Positions 11,533 through 21,749 of a stretch of 64,000 bases of DNA are shown piece by piece. Within the stretch, counting starts at the first letter, position 1; each line of letters opens with the position of its first letter. Both the position numbers and the translations under genes were made by a program. The stretch lies in NCBI GenBank assembly GCA_037367405.1, contig JAZKJV010009625.1, positions 434,001-498,000 on the forward strand. The letters run 5' to 3'. The notes beneath the pieces were generated by a model, which was given only the letters and a program-made list of their open reading frames with translations, did no database searches and was not told the origin of the DNA. Source of the DNA: Ottelia alismoides (Eukaryota; Streptophyta; Magnoliopsida; Alismatales; Hydrocharitaceae).

Positions 11533-12340
11533 ATTTAGACATGGGAGTGTTTTTGCCTTTTATTTGATTCTGTTAACGACATCTGTACACTCATTTGCCA
11601 TATTAGAGCTTTTTTCTTAATATGACAAAGAGTAATTTTTCTATTCGTGGCTAAATTCTTGTAAAACTCTTAAACGTAGTTTAGGTGACATAAACTCTCT
11701 GAAGTTGTTACTTTTCGTTTATCTCATCAGGGAATTTTCAACAAATTTTATCACATATTGATATGCATGATTGTTCCTTTGTCTATCTCATGTACTAGAA
11801 ATAGTATTTGATTTTGAAAGAGTTTCATCTTTGTTTTATACACTACCAAATCATTTTCTTGATTATTAGAAAAATGTGTTTAGGTGCTTCCGGTGTTTGT
11901 CATACTTGTTTGAAAATATTAGGATGCCGTATATAGGTTAAGTAGTTGTTAAATATCTCATTCATGAGTTTTCAAATTATGATTGGAGTTTTTTAGTTCG
12001 AATGACATAACATCCCATTTATAGTGTTCAAATGGGGTGATAAATATTTTTTTCTATCTATCTTCCTCTCTATTTTGTATTAACCAAAATACGGATTTCA
12101 TATCAATATTTGAGAATACCTTTGCTTCATAAATTAATTTGATAAGGCCTTATCTATTTCGTATTGGATATCTGATCCACTGAAAGACCTTATCGAATGG
12201 CTTATAGTCAATCACTAGTTGAGGTCCTCCCCTCCTTATTTCAACATTGTTCTCAAAATAGAAGGTCACACAACTCCAATGCAATGAGCTTTTCCTTGTA
12301 AGGGGTTTTCTGGAATTTCTTGATTTCCTTTTTACAAGTT
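11533..12340 (-). pseudogene. Degraded caulimovirid reverse transcriptase
   Basis: Minus-strand frames show VIDYKPFDKVFQWIRYPI (about 12215-12160), then a YEAKVFSNIDMKSVFW stretch (about 12140-12090) that keeps the first catalytic aspartate in D-M-K-S, then YKWDVMSFELKN near 12020, then a methionine-rich link. The position where the Y-x-D-D catalytic box is expected reads TYIRHPN (about 11955), so both aspartates are gone. Further pieces continue to TLPCLNI at 11540, next to the hAT target site. Several stops and frameshifts occur. This enzyme would copy viral RNA into DNA; the copy is dead. Confidence 0.85.
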
Positions 12341-12948
12341 TATTGGAATCTTGTATTCATTTGTAGTAGCCATGCTTTAGTGTATTCGATTCTGAAAGAC
12401 CTTTGATATATGGAAAGATTACTTCATGTTTCTTCGTATGCCAGAATGTCGCCGGTTATTCTATGTCTACCTCCATATTCCCTAAGAGTGTCAGGCCTCT
12501 TCTTTTAACAAATTTGAGAAATGTATATTTCATTTGACTGTGCATTTGAATTTGTCTTTCTATTGTAATAAATGATTTTATCGTGTTAAGAAGTGGAGTG
12601 CTTAATAGTGTTTCTTCATTCAGACTTTTGACTAACGTGAAAGATCCTTTTATACAAACTCCTTAGATGCAAATATGCGCATTAGAGAGTTTGTATTTGA
12701 TGTCTGGGTAATGGCATGATGCGAACCTTATATCATGTGAAGTTTTCTCAAAGTATTTTGTGGGGATCGACCCATCCCTCGCACAATTTGTGCCTGCCAC
12801 TGTGAGCCGATCAAGGCGATATGTTTGAATAGGGAACTGTAGCCTATCTTCAACCAGATGCTATATCTCCGCCTTTGCTTTTCTATCTTTCATACAATAT
12901 TTACAGACTCTTCATGCTTCATTTCCGAAGGTTCTCCTTTGAATTAAG
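12341..12948 (-). pseudogene. Degraded caulimovirid aspartic protease region
   Basis: Minus-strand pieces read in order: a damaged D-S-G-like segment near 12810, YFEKTSHDIRFA, IKYKLSNAHIC, then FTLVKSLNEETLLSTPLLN (about 12645-12590), where a caulimovirid protease has its G-T-P-F-L motif, followed by a segment leading into RT. The glycine before T-P-L-L is changed and the active site is unreadable without frameshifts. Position between coat protein and RT supports the call. Confidence 0.75.
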
Positions 12949-13930
12949 GCCCCGTTTGTTACGCAGGAATAGAGGAAGGAATGGAATCATTATTGTTCTC
13001 TTGATTCCATTCCTTTGTTTGTTAGATTAACTTTATGCAGGAATAACGATTACAATGGAAACCCGATTCCCTCATTCATGGGAATTGCCATTCCTTGGTA
13101 CCCCCCTAGGAATCGGGCTTCCATTCCTTACCAATGTTAATGAATGCGTTTTTCAGTATTTTTTAGTTAATATATTATTGTTACAAATATATGGTTATCG
13201 ATGTGGATATGTGTTTTTCTTTTTTTGGATATTTTTTGGACACTGACATGGATATGGTTTTTTTTAACATGGATATATGGATACTGACATGGATACAAAC
13301 ATATGGATGGAAAAGGTTGGATAAGTTACAAATATATGCATATATGGATACTGACATGGATATGTGATATTTTTTGCGGATACATGTATCGATACAGTTT
13401 ATTTTTTTGGATATGGACACAAATATGGTTACAAGATATTCCAGCGGATACGAATACATATATATTAAATATATCTATTAAAAAAATATATCAGATATGA
13501 TTAGTTTACACGGATATGTATTTTTTTGGTTCTTTTCCAGATATGGATACGGATAGGGATATATGATTTTTTCTAATATGGATATGGAAACAGATGCAAT
13601 GTTCATTTTTTTTCTAAGATATGGATAATGATTATATTTTAGCAGATATATATACGGATATGGATTGGATTTTAATTTTTCTACGGATACATATATTAAC
13701 ATGGATGGTGTTCTTTTTACGGAAGCGGATATGGACATGGAAATGGGTTTTATTTTTATTTTTATTTCTACGGATACATATATAATCCTTATCTTCCTCT
13801 TCCTCTTCTTTAGTTCCCTTTTTGTTTTAAGAATGATTCTGAACTTTGACCTTCTTTTTTTAGGTTTAGTTTCCTTTTCATTTTATTTTTTTTCCTTTGT
13901 TAATTATTACAATGTTGTTGGTTTATGACG
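12949..13930. other. Insertion of unclear type between viral protease and coat protein
   Basis: It starts GGCCCCGTTTGTTACGCAGG directly after TTAA, as in Tourist/Harbinger-type MITEs, with internal ATTCC/GGAAT inverted motifs up to about 13130. It then becomes a degenerate array of GGATATGGATAC-type motifs (13190-13770). No matching right terminus was found. It may be a truncated MITE next to, or inside, a hAT-like element rich in GGATACGGATA motifs. There is no coding content. Confidence 0.5.
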
Positions 13931-14800
13931 CCTTTCTCCTTCAAGACTCTTGATCATGATGCCAAAAGAAAGATCATCATCTCTAGATATTTTTCCTCTT
14001 TCAGGTAGTTTAGTCAATTCCAATACTTCTATAATTCTTTTTTCCTCTCACTAGGGTCATTGATATTATCCAGTATATCTAGGATGGACCTATCTTGAGA
14101 TGTCGTGGCATTCACTAAGTTATATGAACGATCCTCGCTATTAGCACAATCTAGGTAAGAACATTCCTCCTCTTCTTCTGACTATTCCAGTTTCATTTTC
14201 TGAACCCTTTATCCTAATTCTTGGATCTATTTACATTCTCTTGAGTTTTCTCAATGCATTAAATGTCCATTTTTCTTGCAATTATAACAAGTTAGTATTT
14301 TTCTTCTTTCTTTGCTTCTTCGTTTCACCTTTTTTCTTTCTAGATGTTTCCATTGGATATCTTTCTCCCGCTTGTCTCTTAAATCTAGTCTCTTTAGATC
14401 TTACCTTTGCAGATCTATATACTTCTATTTCACACCTAAATTGATAGCCGGAGTCTCCTGATTTATTTCTTCCTATGGATTTTTTGACGCTTAAATTGAT
14501 ATTTAAATTTCATGCCATTGCATAGGTTTTGGCTTGCCTTTTTCCAGACCAACTTTCCGTATGAAATTATTTATAGGGGGTAGTGTATAGTTATATTAAG
14601 CCCTTAGGTGCTCTATGACTCTTTGGCAATAAACTAGGAAGTTCATCTATGAACTTCTCTTTTCAACCCGGTTGACCGCACTTGCTTAACTGGAATACCT
14701 ACGACAAGAAGAGATTTTTACACCACTAAAATCTAACTGTGTTAGGCACATTAGGTTCATTAATTGGTGTGCTAATTTTTCTTGAGTGTTTATGGATGAT
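13931..14800 (-). pseudogene. Degraded caulimovirid coat protein with zinc knuckle
   Basis: On the minus strand a basic stretch (about 14390-14300, KKKGETKKQRKKKN) precedes CYNCKKNGHLMH at 14289-14254, a C-x2-C-x4-H zinc knuckle whose last cysteine codon position is now TGA. A glutamate-rich stretch follows (EEEEECSYLDCANSED, about 14180-14130). Basic region, knuckle and acidic tail is the usual C-terminal layout of caulimovirid coat proteins, which package the genome. Upstream, near 14660-14600, pieces such as LPKSHRAPKGLI remain. The copy is broken by stops. Confidence 0.7.
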
Positions 14801-16238
14801 CCCACAAAGTGTTGTGCAATGTTGAGGTAGCATATATGCAAATTTAGGTGTATTTTGTCCATCTTCTCTTTTAGTTGGCGCTCTCGTTCAGTCTTGTTTT
14901 ATTACATAGAGGATGCCATTTTTTACTCCTACGTGAGATAGTGATTCTACCATCCGATAATTGTCTTACAAATCTAGTCGTTATCATTTGTATCTATTGA
15001 TGTCAATCATTTCCCCTTGCCATATTTGCCAGAATAAATATGATCATTTTGTGCAGGGTGTTTCAAATTCCCTAAGTCCATCTATATTCCATTATGCTAA
15101 AGATGCTCCATCATATATATCAGTTATGCCATTCTGCACACTCTTCTAGTTGTAAGTCTAATAGGGTAGGTCACTAGGTCTTTTATGATGGTTTTTTTCT
15201 TTTTTGTTGTACTCATATAATTGTTTTTTCCTATTAGATGTTAGGACTCTTATTTATAGGAATTCTTCCTCGGGACTTAATTATCCTCCAGAGATCGATT
15301 CATCTTCAGAATTTATCACCTTTTTATCCAGCTGTCTTGACCTTCTTATCAAGTGATAGTGACAAACCATTGAGTTTATTTGTGATCTCATTCACCAGCC
15401 TTAATGAGTACGTTTTCTATTCTTTCAGTTTTGTTTCTCTTTATAGGTTTACATTTGCGTAGATTAATTGTTCAATTATAGTTGTTGTATGCTCTTATTA
15501 TGTTGGATTGGCATTATATTCCAGTTTTTTTTGGGGGGGGGGGGGGGGGGTTGTGGGGTGGGGTGGGGGTATTTCTTGTGATCATAGTTTCACCACTTCA
15601 AATGGTGGGTGTATAGACTCGAGCTCTTCTTCTTTAGACGTTTTCACAATGATTGTAATATTCTTTATTGTTAGAACATGATTTTCTACGGGAAGATCAT
15701 CAGACATTTCTTTTAATGTTTAACATAATGATCTTCGTAGCATTCAAAAAACATTATAGTCATTTCCAACCCTTCCATTTTCCATGCCAAATGGCCATAA
15801 TTGCTTCTCTTTTTTCCTTGCCAAATGCATTAGAAAACTATTTTACCTTTTATTTTTCTTGGAATCAAAGTCATCTCTCAATATTTTCTTGTTTTTCGAA
15901 TAATTTTTTGCTTTGGTTACAGTTATAACATCTACATTAAACTCCATTTCTGTTGGTTCATAATCATCATATATTGCATAGGATAACCCTCAATGGTCGC
16001 CATAGGATTTGTGTTATATTTATAGAGCCTATTTTGGTTGATGATGTTACACTAATTTGTTCACCTTCATCTTGTCGGGATTGAGTTGAATGTCTGGATA
16101 TGATAAATGATCTTCTATCCTTGGTGAAATTAATTTATATGTCCCATTCCGATGTTCTGCTATATATTGTACTTCAACATTTTGTATGGATTTCGGTGTC
16201 TTGGCTAGTATCGGTGTCCAATTTCCGCGATGTGTGAT
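14801..16238 (-). pseudogene. Degraded caulimovirid polyprotein between movement protein and coat domains
   Basis: A minus-strand frame near 16205-16047 reads NWTPILAKTPKSIQNVEVQY… to …HLSYPDIQLNPDKMKVNKLV and joins in frame with sequence on the other side of the TRIM at 16816. Lower coordinates give only scattered coding-like pieces. The assignment rests on order and continuity rather than a specific domain. Confidence 0.5.
15533..15550. repeat. Poly-G run of 18 bases with adjacent G-tracts
   Basis: Eight T are followed by 18 G, then TTGTGGGGTGGGGTGGGGG. Four or more G-tracts within 35 bases could form a quadruplex. It could also be length-variable. Confidence 0.9.
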
Positions 16239-16439
16239 TGTAACACCCCCAAAAAAGGTCCCATACCGTGGAACACGAAATTTCCGGGTGGGATAAATAG
16301 TGAGGAGCTTACTACCGAACAACCTGGCTTGAGTATTTTGGGGGTGGTTAATCGGGTCCGCATGAGTCCGATCCCAAGAGGTTGTTAGGGCCAGTAATGC
16401 TCCGCTAACGGATCGGGGACCTAAGCCCGGGACGTTACA
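16239..16439 (+). repeat. TRIM 5' LTR
   Basis: 201 bp, TG…CA-bounded. It differs from the 3' copy at only a handful of positions (for example CTACCGAACAACCT against CTACAGAACAACCC), so the insertion is younger than the virus it lies in. Confidence 0.92.
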
Positions 16440-16441
16440 AA

Positions 16442-16454
16442 TGGTATCAGAGCC
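16442..16454 (+). other. Primer-binding site for initiator tRNA-Met
   Basis: TGGTATCAGAGCC, the standard plant LTR-element primer site, two bases inside the 5' LTR. Confidence 0.92.
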
Positions 16455-16615
16455 AAATTCTCTCTGATAGTGGAAAGGGCCACCCGAGAGGTGGAGCCGC
16501 CCCTACAAAGAGGTTGGAGGAAATGGCTACCCGGAGCGTGCAGCCGCCACTATCATTGGGAATACGTGATGGGCCATGTCGCAACGAGGACGTTGCGAAT
16601 ATAAGTAGGGGAGGT

Positions 16616-16815
16616 TGTAACACCCCCAAAAAAGGTCTCATACCGTGGAACACGAAATTTCCGGGTGGGATAAATAGTGAGGAGCTTACTACAGAACAAC
16701 CCGGCTTGAGCATTTTGGGGTGGTTAATCGGGTCCGAATGGGACCGATCCCAAGAGGTTGTTAGGGCCAGTAATGCTCCGCTAACGGACCGGAGACCTAA
16801 GCGCGAGACGTTACA
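16616..16815 (+). repeat. TRIM 3' LTR
   Basis: 200 bp direct repeat of 16239-16439, preceded by the purine tract at about 16603-16614. Confidence 0.92.
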
Positions 16816-17409
16816 ATGATTTTATCCCATTTCATGACTTTGGAATGACTATTCTGTTTTATACATTTGTAAAGTTGTTACATCTTTTTCTTGTGATATA
16901 GTCGGTTGTGGTGCTATAGTATTCATTGCTTTCAAACATATTCTAGCATAAGTCTATATTTTTAAGAAATTGGGTCCATATCAAACCCAAAGTTCTGTAT
17001 TTAAGATTAATATTTTTAAATAGTCCTGAATTTGTTGAAGAGATGGAAAATTTTGAAAACACATCAGGAAGTGTGGAATTTTTTTATGCTCACAATCTCT
17101 AAGGGATACGAGGATGGATGCATTATTTTCTTTCCATTTTAAGGCATTTATTGAAACTTGTACCAGTCCTATATGTAAATAGGGTATTTGTCATTTTTCA
17201 TAGTCTCAAATATGTCTCTCTTACTAAGTAACTAGAGGCTTTCTTATGTGCATGTTACAGATTTTATTTTCTCAATAGTTTTGATATAGTAATTAAAAAG
17301 GTGAGACCACCCTTGAAATAAATTTGTTTTATGGATATTTTAGGCATTTTCCATTTTTGCATTGATTGCTCAATTTTAAAAATCATTTTATACGCTTTTT
17401 TTACCAACA

Positions 17410-17418
17410 TAGACTTTA
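17410..17418. repeat. MULE target-site duplication, left copy
   Basis: TAGACTTTA pairs with TTGACTTTA at 18652-18660, 8 of 9 bases. A 9-bp duplication is typical of Mutator-like elements. Confidence 0.8.
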
Positions 17419-18651
17419 GGGTTTTCATCGGTTGTGCCCCTCTGAGATATTGCAATATCAGTTATACCCCTCCTTTTTTGGGAATATCTTGTGCCCCCAG
17501 CTTCTTGACGTTCTATCACTTGTGCCCCTCCATTACTTTGGTCGTCAATGAGTTGAACTCAACCATGATTTTTTCAAACCATAGTTTGGGTAAGAGGGGT
17601 AAAACTGGAAATCAAAAGAAGCATGAGACCCATCCGGCCACATCACCCTCCAGGTTCATCATCGTTGGTCACGATCATCCTTCTCGATCCTACTCAGCCA
17701 GGGGATATGCCTTCTTCTTCTCCGATCAAAGGCTGGGGGGAGGAGAGGGCATGAGGGCTTGAGGAGGAGGTGGAGGGGAGGGTTGCATGGTGGTGCATGT
17801 CGAACAGAGGAGGTTCGAGAGTCCATGGGAGGAGGAGGCTCTTGGCAGAGGGAAGAGGAGGACGAGGTGGAGATGGAGGTTGCAAGTAGAGGGGTGAGGA
17901 GGAGGAGGTCGGGGTGGGGGAGGGGAAGGAGGAGACAGAGGCCAAGGGTGGAGGGGGAGGCTGCGAGCAGGGGAGGAGGGGGGAGTTGCAGGCGGAGGAG
18001 GAGGCTGTGGGCGGAGTGAGGAGGACATGGACGAAGGGGGAGTCTGTGGGCAAAGGAGGAGGGGGAGACTGCGGGCGGAGGAGGAGGCTACGGGCGAATA
18101 GGAAAGGAGGAGGAGGATGCTATGGGCAGAGGAGGAGTCTGCGGGCAGAGTGGGGAGAACATGGGCAGAGGGGGAGGTTGAGCAGGTAGAGGAGGAGGTT
18201 GCACACAGGGTAAGGAGGATGGGGCGGAGGGGAAGGCTGCGGGCGGAGGGATGAGGAGGAGGAGGTTGAGGGCAGAGGAGGAGGTTGTAGGCAGGGAGAG
18301 GACAGGGCAGAGAGGGAGGCGTGAGGGAGGAACAGGGGGCGAGGGGGAGCTCGTGGCAGAGGAGGTTGCAGGAGAGCTCGGGGTGGAGGAGGAGCGTGGG
18401 CAGAGGGGATGCGTGGGGGCGGAGAGAGGAGGAAGAGGATGTGGAGGACTTTTTAGTCCTCTTTTTTTAAATTTAATTCCATTTGTATCCTCAAAGTTAA
18501 TGTCCGTTTGCGTTGGTTATGGACACAGTCATTAACCCGGGGGCACAAGTGATAGAACGACAAGAAGTCGGAGGTACAATTGATATTCTCAAAAAGGGAA
18601 GGGCATAACTAAAATTGCAATATCTCAGAGGGGCACAACCGATAAAAAACC
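17419..18651. mobile_element. Non-autonomous Mutator-like element with long terminal inverted repeats
   Basis: The left end GGGTTTTCATCGGTTGTGCC… and the complement of the right end GGTTTTTTATCGGTTGTGCC… match for roughly 110-130 bases (17419-17545 and 18530-18651), including GAGATATTGCAAT and GTTCTATCACTTGTGCCCC. A 9-bp duplication flanks them. The interior has no transposase. It is dominated by a purine-rich tract of about 700 bp, which could be captured or amplified sequence. Confidence 0.9.
17740..18450. repeat. Purine-rich (GGAGGA)n-like low-complexity tract inside the MULE
   Basis: The plus strand is almost wholly G and A in imperfect GAGGAGG, GGGCRGAGGAGG and GCTGCGGGCGGAGGAGGAGG units. 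Open frames here on both strands (proline/serine-rich on minus, glycine/arginine-rich on plus) are by-products of composition. Confidence 0.88.
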
Positions 18652-18750
18652 TTGACTTTACTTCTGCTACTATTGTAGATGATTCACCAGAGAAATAGTT
18701 CCGTGGTTTATCTGTAACTAAGCAATCATACTGGTTAGTTGACAGAAAAA

Positions 18751-19719
18751 GCTCTACCTAATCAGCATTTTGGCTATGCAAATGAGGTTGCAGTTGTGGC
18801 TATGCAAAATGCTTGTTTATTTATCTATATATAATTTTTGAAAACCAAATTCAATGGAAGCGATTAATTGCACTTGAAATCCAAAGTTAAAAATGCTGGT
18901 CATAGTAGTTGAAATTCATGCATAGTCAAACAATTTATAATATCATATTTGCAATTCCATGGAAAATAAATGGAAACAACACATTGCAACTAAATTTATC
19001 ACATTTATTCCCAAAAAGATGGCAAAAAACAAAGAGAAACACAACCAAGCTAAATAAAGCAAAGAACATGAACAAGTAACTAAATAAAAATATAATAAAC
19101 CAAAATAAAATTCGACTGTAAAATAATTTATATCACTACAGATTATGACAATAAGGAAATAACAAAAAATGGAATTAGAATCGAACTTAAAATGAGAAAA
19201 TATGGTATCTAAAAATGTTCAACCTCCTTGTTTGGATCAACTAAAAAAGGAGAGAATAACCTTATGCCACACGTCGAGTTATCATTGTCCTATGGAGTTT
19301 GTTATTTTCATGGCTAATGTAGAAATTACATGTTGGAATGGAGAGACATGCCAACAAATATCGATACTAGTGAGAAAATGCAGACAAGGACATTGTGTGT
19401 ACTTGTCCTCGCAATGTTATTTGTAGGATATTGCATGCAGTATCCCTGACATTTCTAATCGCAAATGGAAAAACTATATTTAAGAAATTGCACTTAATTT
19501 TCACTGGGAGCAAACTGAAGGGTGTTGGGAGCGTCTTAGTGTCATTGTAATTATGTTAATTTAGATTGAATACCCAACATGTTTCCTCTTCTCATTTCAT
19601 CTTTGTCCCTTCATTCTCCTTGTCTCATACCATCTCTCTCTCTCTCCACCAATCAAGTGTACATGTCGTGGTCATCACCAATAACCTCAACCCAAACAAC
19701 CATCTATATGTCATGGCCT
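18751..19719. other. AT-rich sequence, nothing recognised
   Basis: Short open frames (such as 19202-19426) have no family motif. A CT-rich patch lies at 19610-19650. The virus cannot be followed past about 18750. Confidence 0.5.
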
Positions 19720-21300
19720 CAAATGCCGGATTTCGGTTTCGTTTCGGTAAAAATCCGGAAAAAGAATTTTGATGGATTTTGGTGAAATTGTTGGAAATTG
19801 GGGAAATGACTTGAAAACTTATCTTTTTCTTCCAAATTTAAGATTTCTAATATTGTTTAATCAATAAAAGAGATAGAAATACAAGTTTTTTATTTATAAT
19901 AAGATGTTCTAATGATCAATGCCTTAAATAACAGTTTCGGTTTCCATATCGATGATCGTCCAGAGTGAAATGTCAATACATAAACTTAAATTTTGTCCTC
20001 TAATTTTTCTGTCATTTCTCAAAAGAACAATAATACTTTTATTATAGAGAATGCGTGATAAATTCAAAATTGAAATAGTAAATGTCATGATACGAGTTTA
20101 CAAGATCACATGATACGTCATTCACATAATATATCTGCACTTACAAATACTAACCACTAAGTTACTAGTATTACATTCTTATTTGGGATGGGAATGAGAT
20201 TCAACCAAACCACGAATTCTTCGGTGCAACCATTTACTCTTTCCGATTCCTTCCTTAGTGGAAAGGATAGAGCTAGACCTTAGTTGAATGTATTCATTTC
20301 GGCTAAATGCATTGGACTGCTGGATAATTAGTACTAATTTGTGTTTAGATTATGACCTTGGGTTAAATGATACGACACTCCATGCTAATATGAATTTCTA
20401 TGCTGACTAAATAGCATTCAGGACAGTAGTAGGCGGAATAATTCTTTCCTTGTAAATGATCACTATAACATACTCAATACATGTTTGGTCTTTTATTCAA
20501 CATGTGCATGGTATTTGCATCAATGATCAAGAGACAATCAGAATAATGTTGGTTTATTAGCATGTTAGTCATGAGATGCATAGCAAACTGATATTTTTTA
20601 ATGCAAAGATAAAAGGATGGTTATCTGAAGGTAGCAGACAAATAGTAAAAACCATATTTGGCTCTTCAAGATAGTCTAAGCAAAGATAACAAGATGGTTA
20701 TATAAAGATTTTAAACTCTGAAGATTCTAAAGTTAGCATTCAAAGATGAAAAAAAATATATATGGGGCATCTCCAAGTATGTTAAAAAAAGTTGTGTTAT
20801 GAAAAAAAGAAATGGTAAAAAACTCACATTGCTTGGAATTTGAAAACATGGCTCTCCAAGGCTGAAGTTGGGTTGTAAACTTGTGACTTGTGAGATGGGA
20901 TGAAAACATATACATTATATTTATAGAGTTTAAAGAGAAGCCCTAATGGTCTTATTTTATTACAATAGTGGTTAGAACAGTGGCCTATATTGCAATGGTG
21001 GTTGAAATAGTGGCCTAGAAATTTCATTTAGTGGCCAAATAGTGTCCTATAAATATCAATTAGTGGCCTAAGCATGACATATAGTGACCTAGAACAATTT
21101 CAGTTGAAATAGACCGAAATGAACGGAAATTCGAGAAATCTATGAACAAATTTGGTCCAAATGGACCAAAATGAACCGAAATGAACGAAATTCGGTCGAA
21201 ATTTCGGCTGAAATCCTGGAAAGAGATAATATATATGGTTTCGATATCAGTACATGGAACCGAATTTCCATCGCATTTCGGTCAAAATTCGCATGATTAG
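19720..21300. mobile_element. Possible hAT-like element with TTTCGG subterminal motifs
   Basis: The left side (19722-19765) carries ATTTCGGTTTCGTTTCGG. The right side (21110-21290) carries the opposite-strand counterparts CCGAAATGAACGAAATTCGG and CCGAATTTCC…GCATTTCGG. Repeated motifs in opposite orientation near both edges are common in plant hAT elements. I could not define exact termini or a target duplication, and no transposase is visible. Confidence 0.35.
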
Positions 21301-21568
21301 GCTTGATCAAGACTTTCTCTCTCTCCATTCGCACACTTCTCCTATCATCTAGGCTTGCATTCTCTCTTTTTAGAGAGCCCTCTCGGTCTCCTACGCTTCG
21401 CACTGTCAAAAGAACTTTCCAACTTCCCGAAAGAAGGAGCGAGCGAAGACTACTATATATTTGCCTTAAATGATGGCATGCTTTGGTGGCATTTTTTATC
21501 GTTTATTTTTATTGTTGTGCATATCAGTCACCCGCACCACCACCTACGATCGCGAGATCGAATCGTCT

Positions 21569-21712
21569 GTTGTATTACAACCGGTGCTGTAATGCAACGG
21601 GTTGTCCAATGGGGATCAGACAGCTCTTATAGGGGTCTGGGAATAGTCAGCACCCTATGAGGGCCATCTAATCCCCATTGGACGACCCTCTGCATTACAT
21701 AACCAGTTGTAC
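21569..21712. repeat. Foldback (hairpin) repeat of about 144 bp
   Basis: GTTGTATTACAACCGGT… to …GTCCAATGGGGAT at 21569-21618 is repeated in inverted orientation at 21671-21712 (…ATCCCCATTGGACGACCCTCTGCATTACATAACC…). The loop carries CTATAGGG-like sequence. It is probably a small MITE, since GTTGTA flanks both outer ends inversely. Confidence 0.75.
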
Positions 21713-21749
21713 CTCTATCTACCTCGTCATCACACCAATCGTGATTACC

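Larger units (their letters stand above)
16239..16815 (+). mobile_element. TRIM/SMART-type miniature LTR retrotransposon, 577 bp, complete
   Basis: Two near-identical direct repeats (16239-16439 and 16616-16815) start TGTAACACCCCC and end GACGTTACA. Two bases after the first repeat is TGGTATCAGAGCC, complementary to the 3' end of initiator tRNA-Met. A purine tract (AAGTAGGGGAGG) precedes the second repeat. The 176-bp interior has no coding capacity. Flanks GTGAT and ATGAT are a 5-bp duplication with one mismatch. It must use proteins of another LTR element. It sits inside the viral movement protein region. Confidence 0.93.
5300..18750 (-). other. Endogenous pararetrovirus (Caulimoviridae-like), highly decayed and split by insertions
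   Basis: On the minus strand, from high to low coordinates, fragments appear in caulimovirid polyprotein order: movement protein (18750-16816), a coat-protein region with zinc knuckle (to about 13931), aspartic protease (12948-12341), reverse transcriptase (12340-11533), RNase H (6690-6291) and a downstream region (to about 5320). Frameshifts and stops are frequent, and catalytic residues of the polymerase are lost. Viral sequence totals about 5.8 kb once the Mutator-like, TRIM, hAT and 12949-13930 insertions are subtracted, not far below a caulimovirid genome length. No promoter, leader or tRNA-primer site was found. The affinity seems closer to the endogenous florendovirus/petuvirus-like group than to badnaviruses, but that is an inference. 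Confidence 0.85.
16816..18750 (-). pseudogene. Degraded caulimovirid movement protein, split by a Mutator-like element
   Basis: Minus-strand sequence from 18750 reads DCLVTDKPRNYFSG… up to 18652. After the 1233-bp insertion (17419-18651) the same frame resumes …KSMLVKKAYKM… at 17418. Joining at the target duplication restores an uninterrupted frame, which supports both the virus call and the insertion. Further pieces (LGLVQVSINALKW and NASILVSLRDC near 17170-17110; a KAMNTIAP segment near 16940) match the order of a 30K-type caulimovirid movement protein, which moves genomes through plasmodesmata. Stops occur after about 17264 and later. Confidence 0.75.

Noticed and set aside
12160..12330. 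RT fragment as another Ty3/gypsy element
   Set aside because: The motif order with movement-protein and coat-protein pieces upstream, and the QWIRYPI and D-M-K-S context, fits caulimovirids better. No LTRs flank it.
17694..18189. Several overlapping ORFs of about 100 codons on both strands (proline/serine-rich or glycine/arginine-rich)
   Set aside because: They follow from the purine-only composition of the MULE interior, which lacks stop codons by chance.
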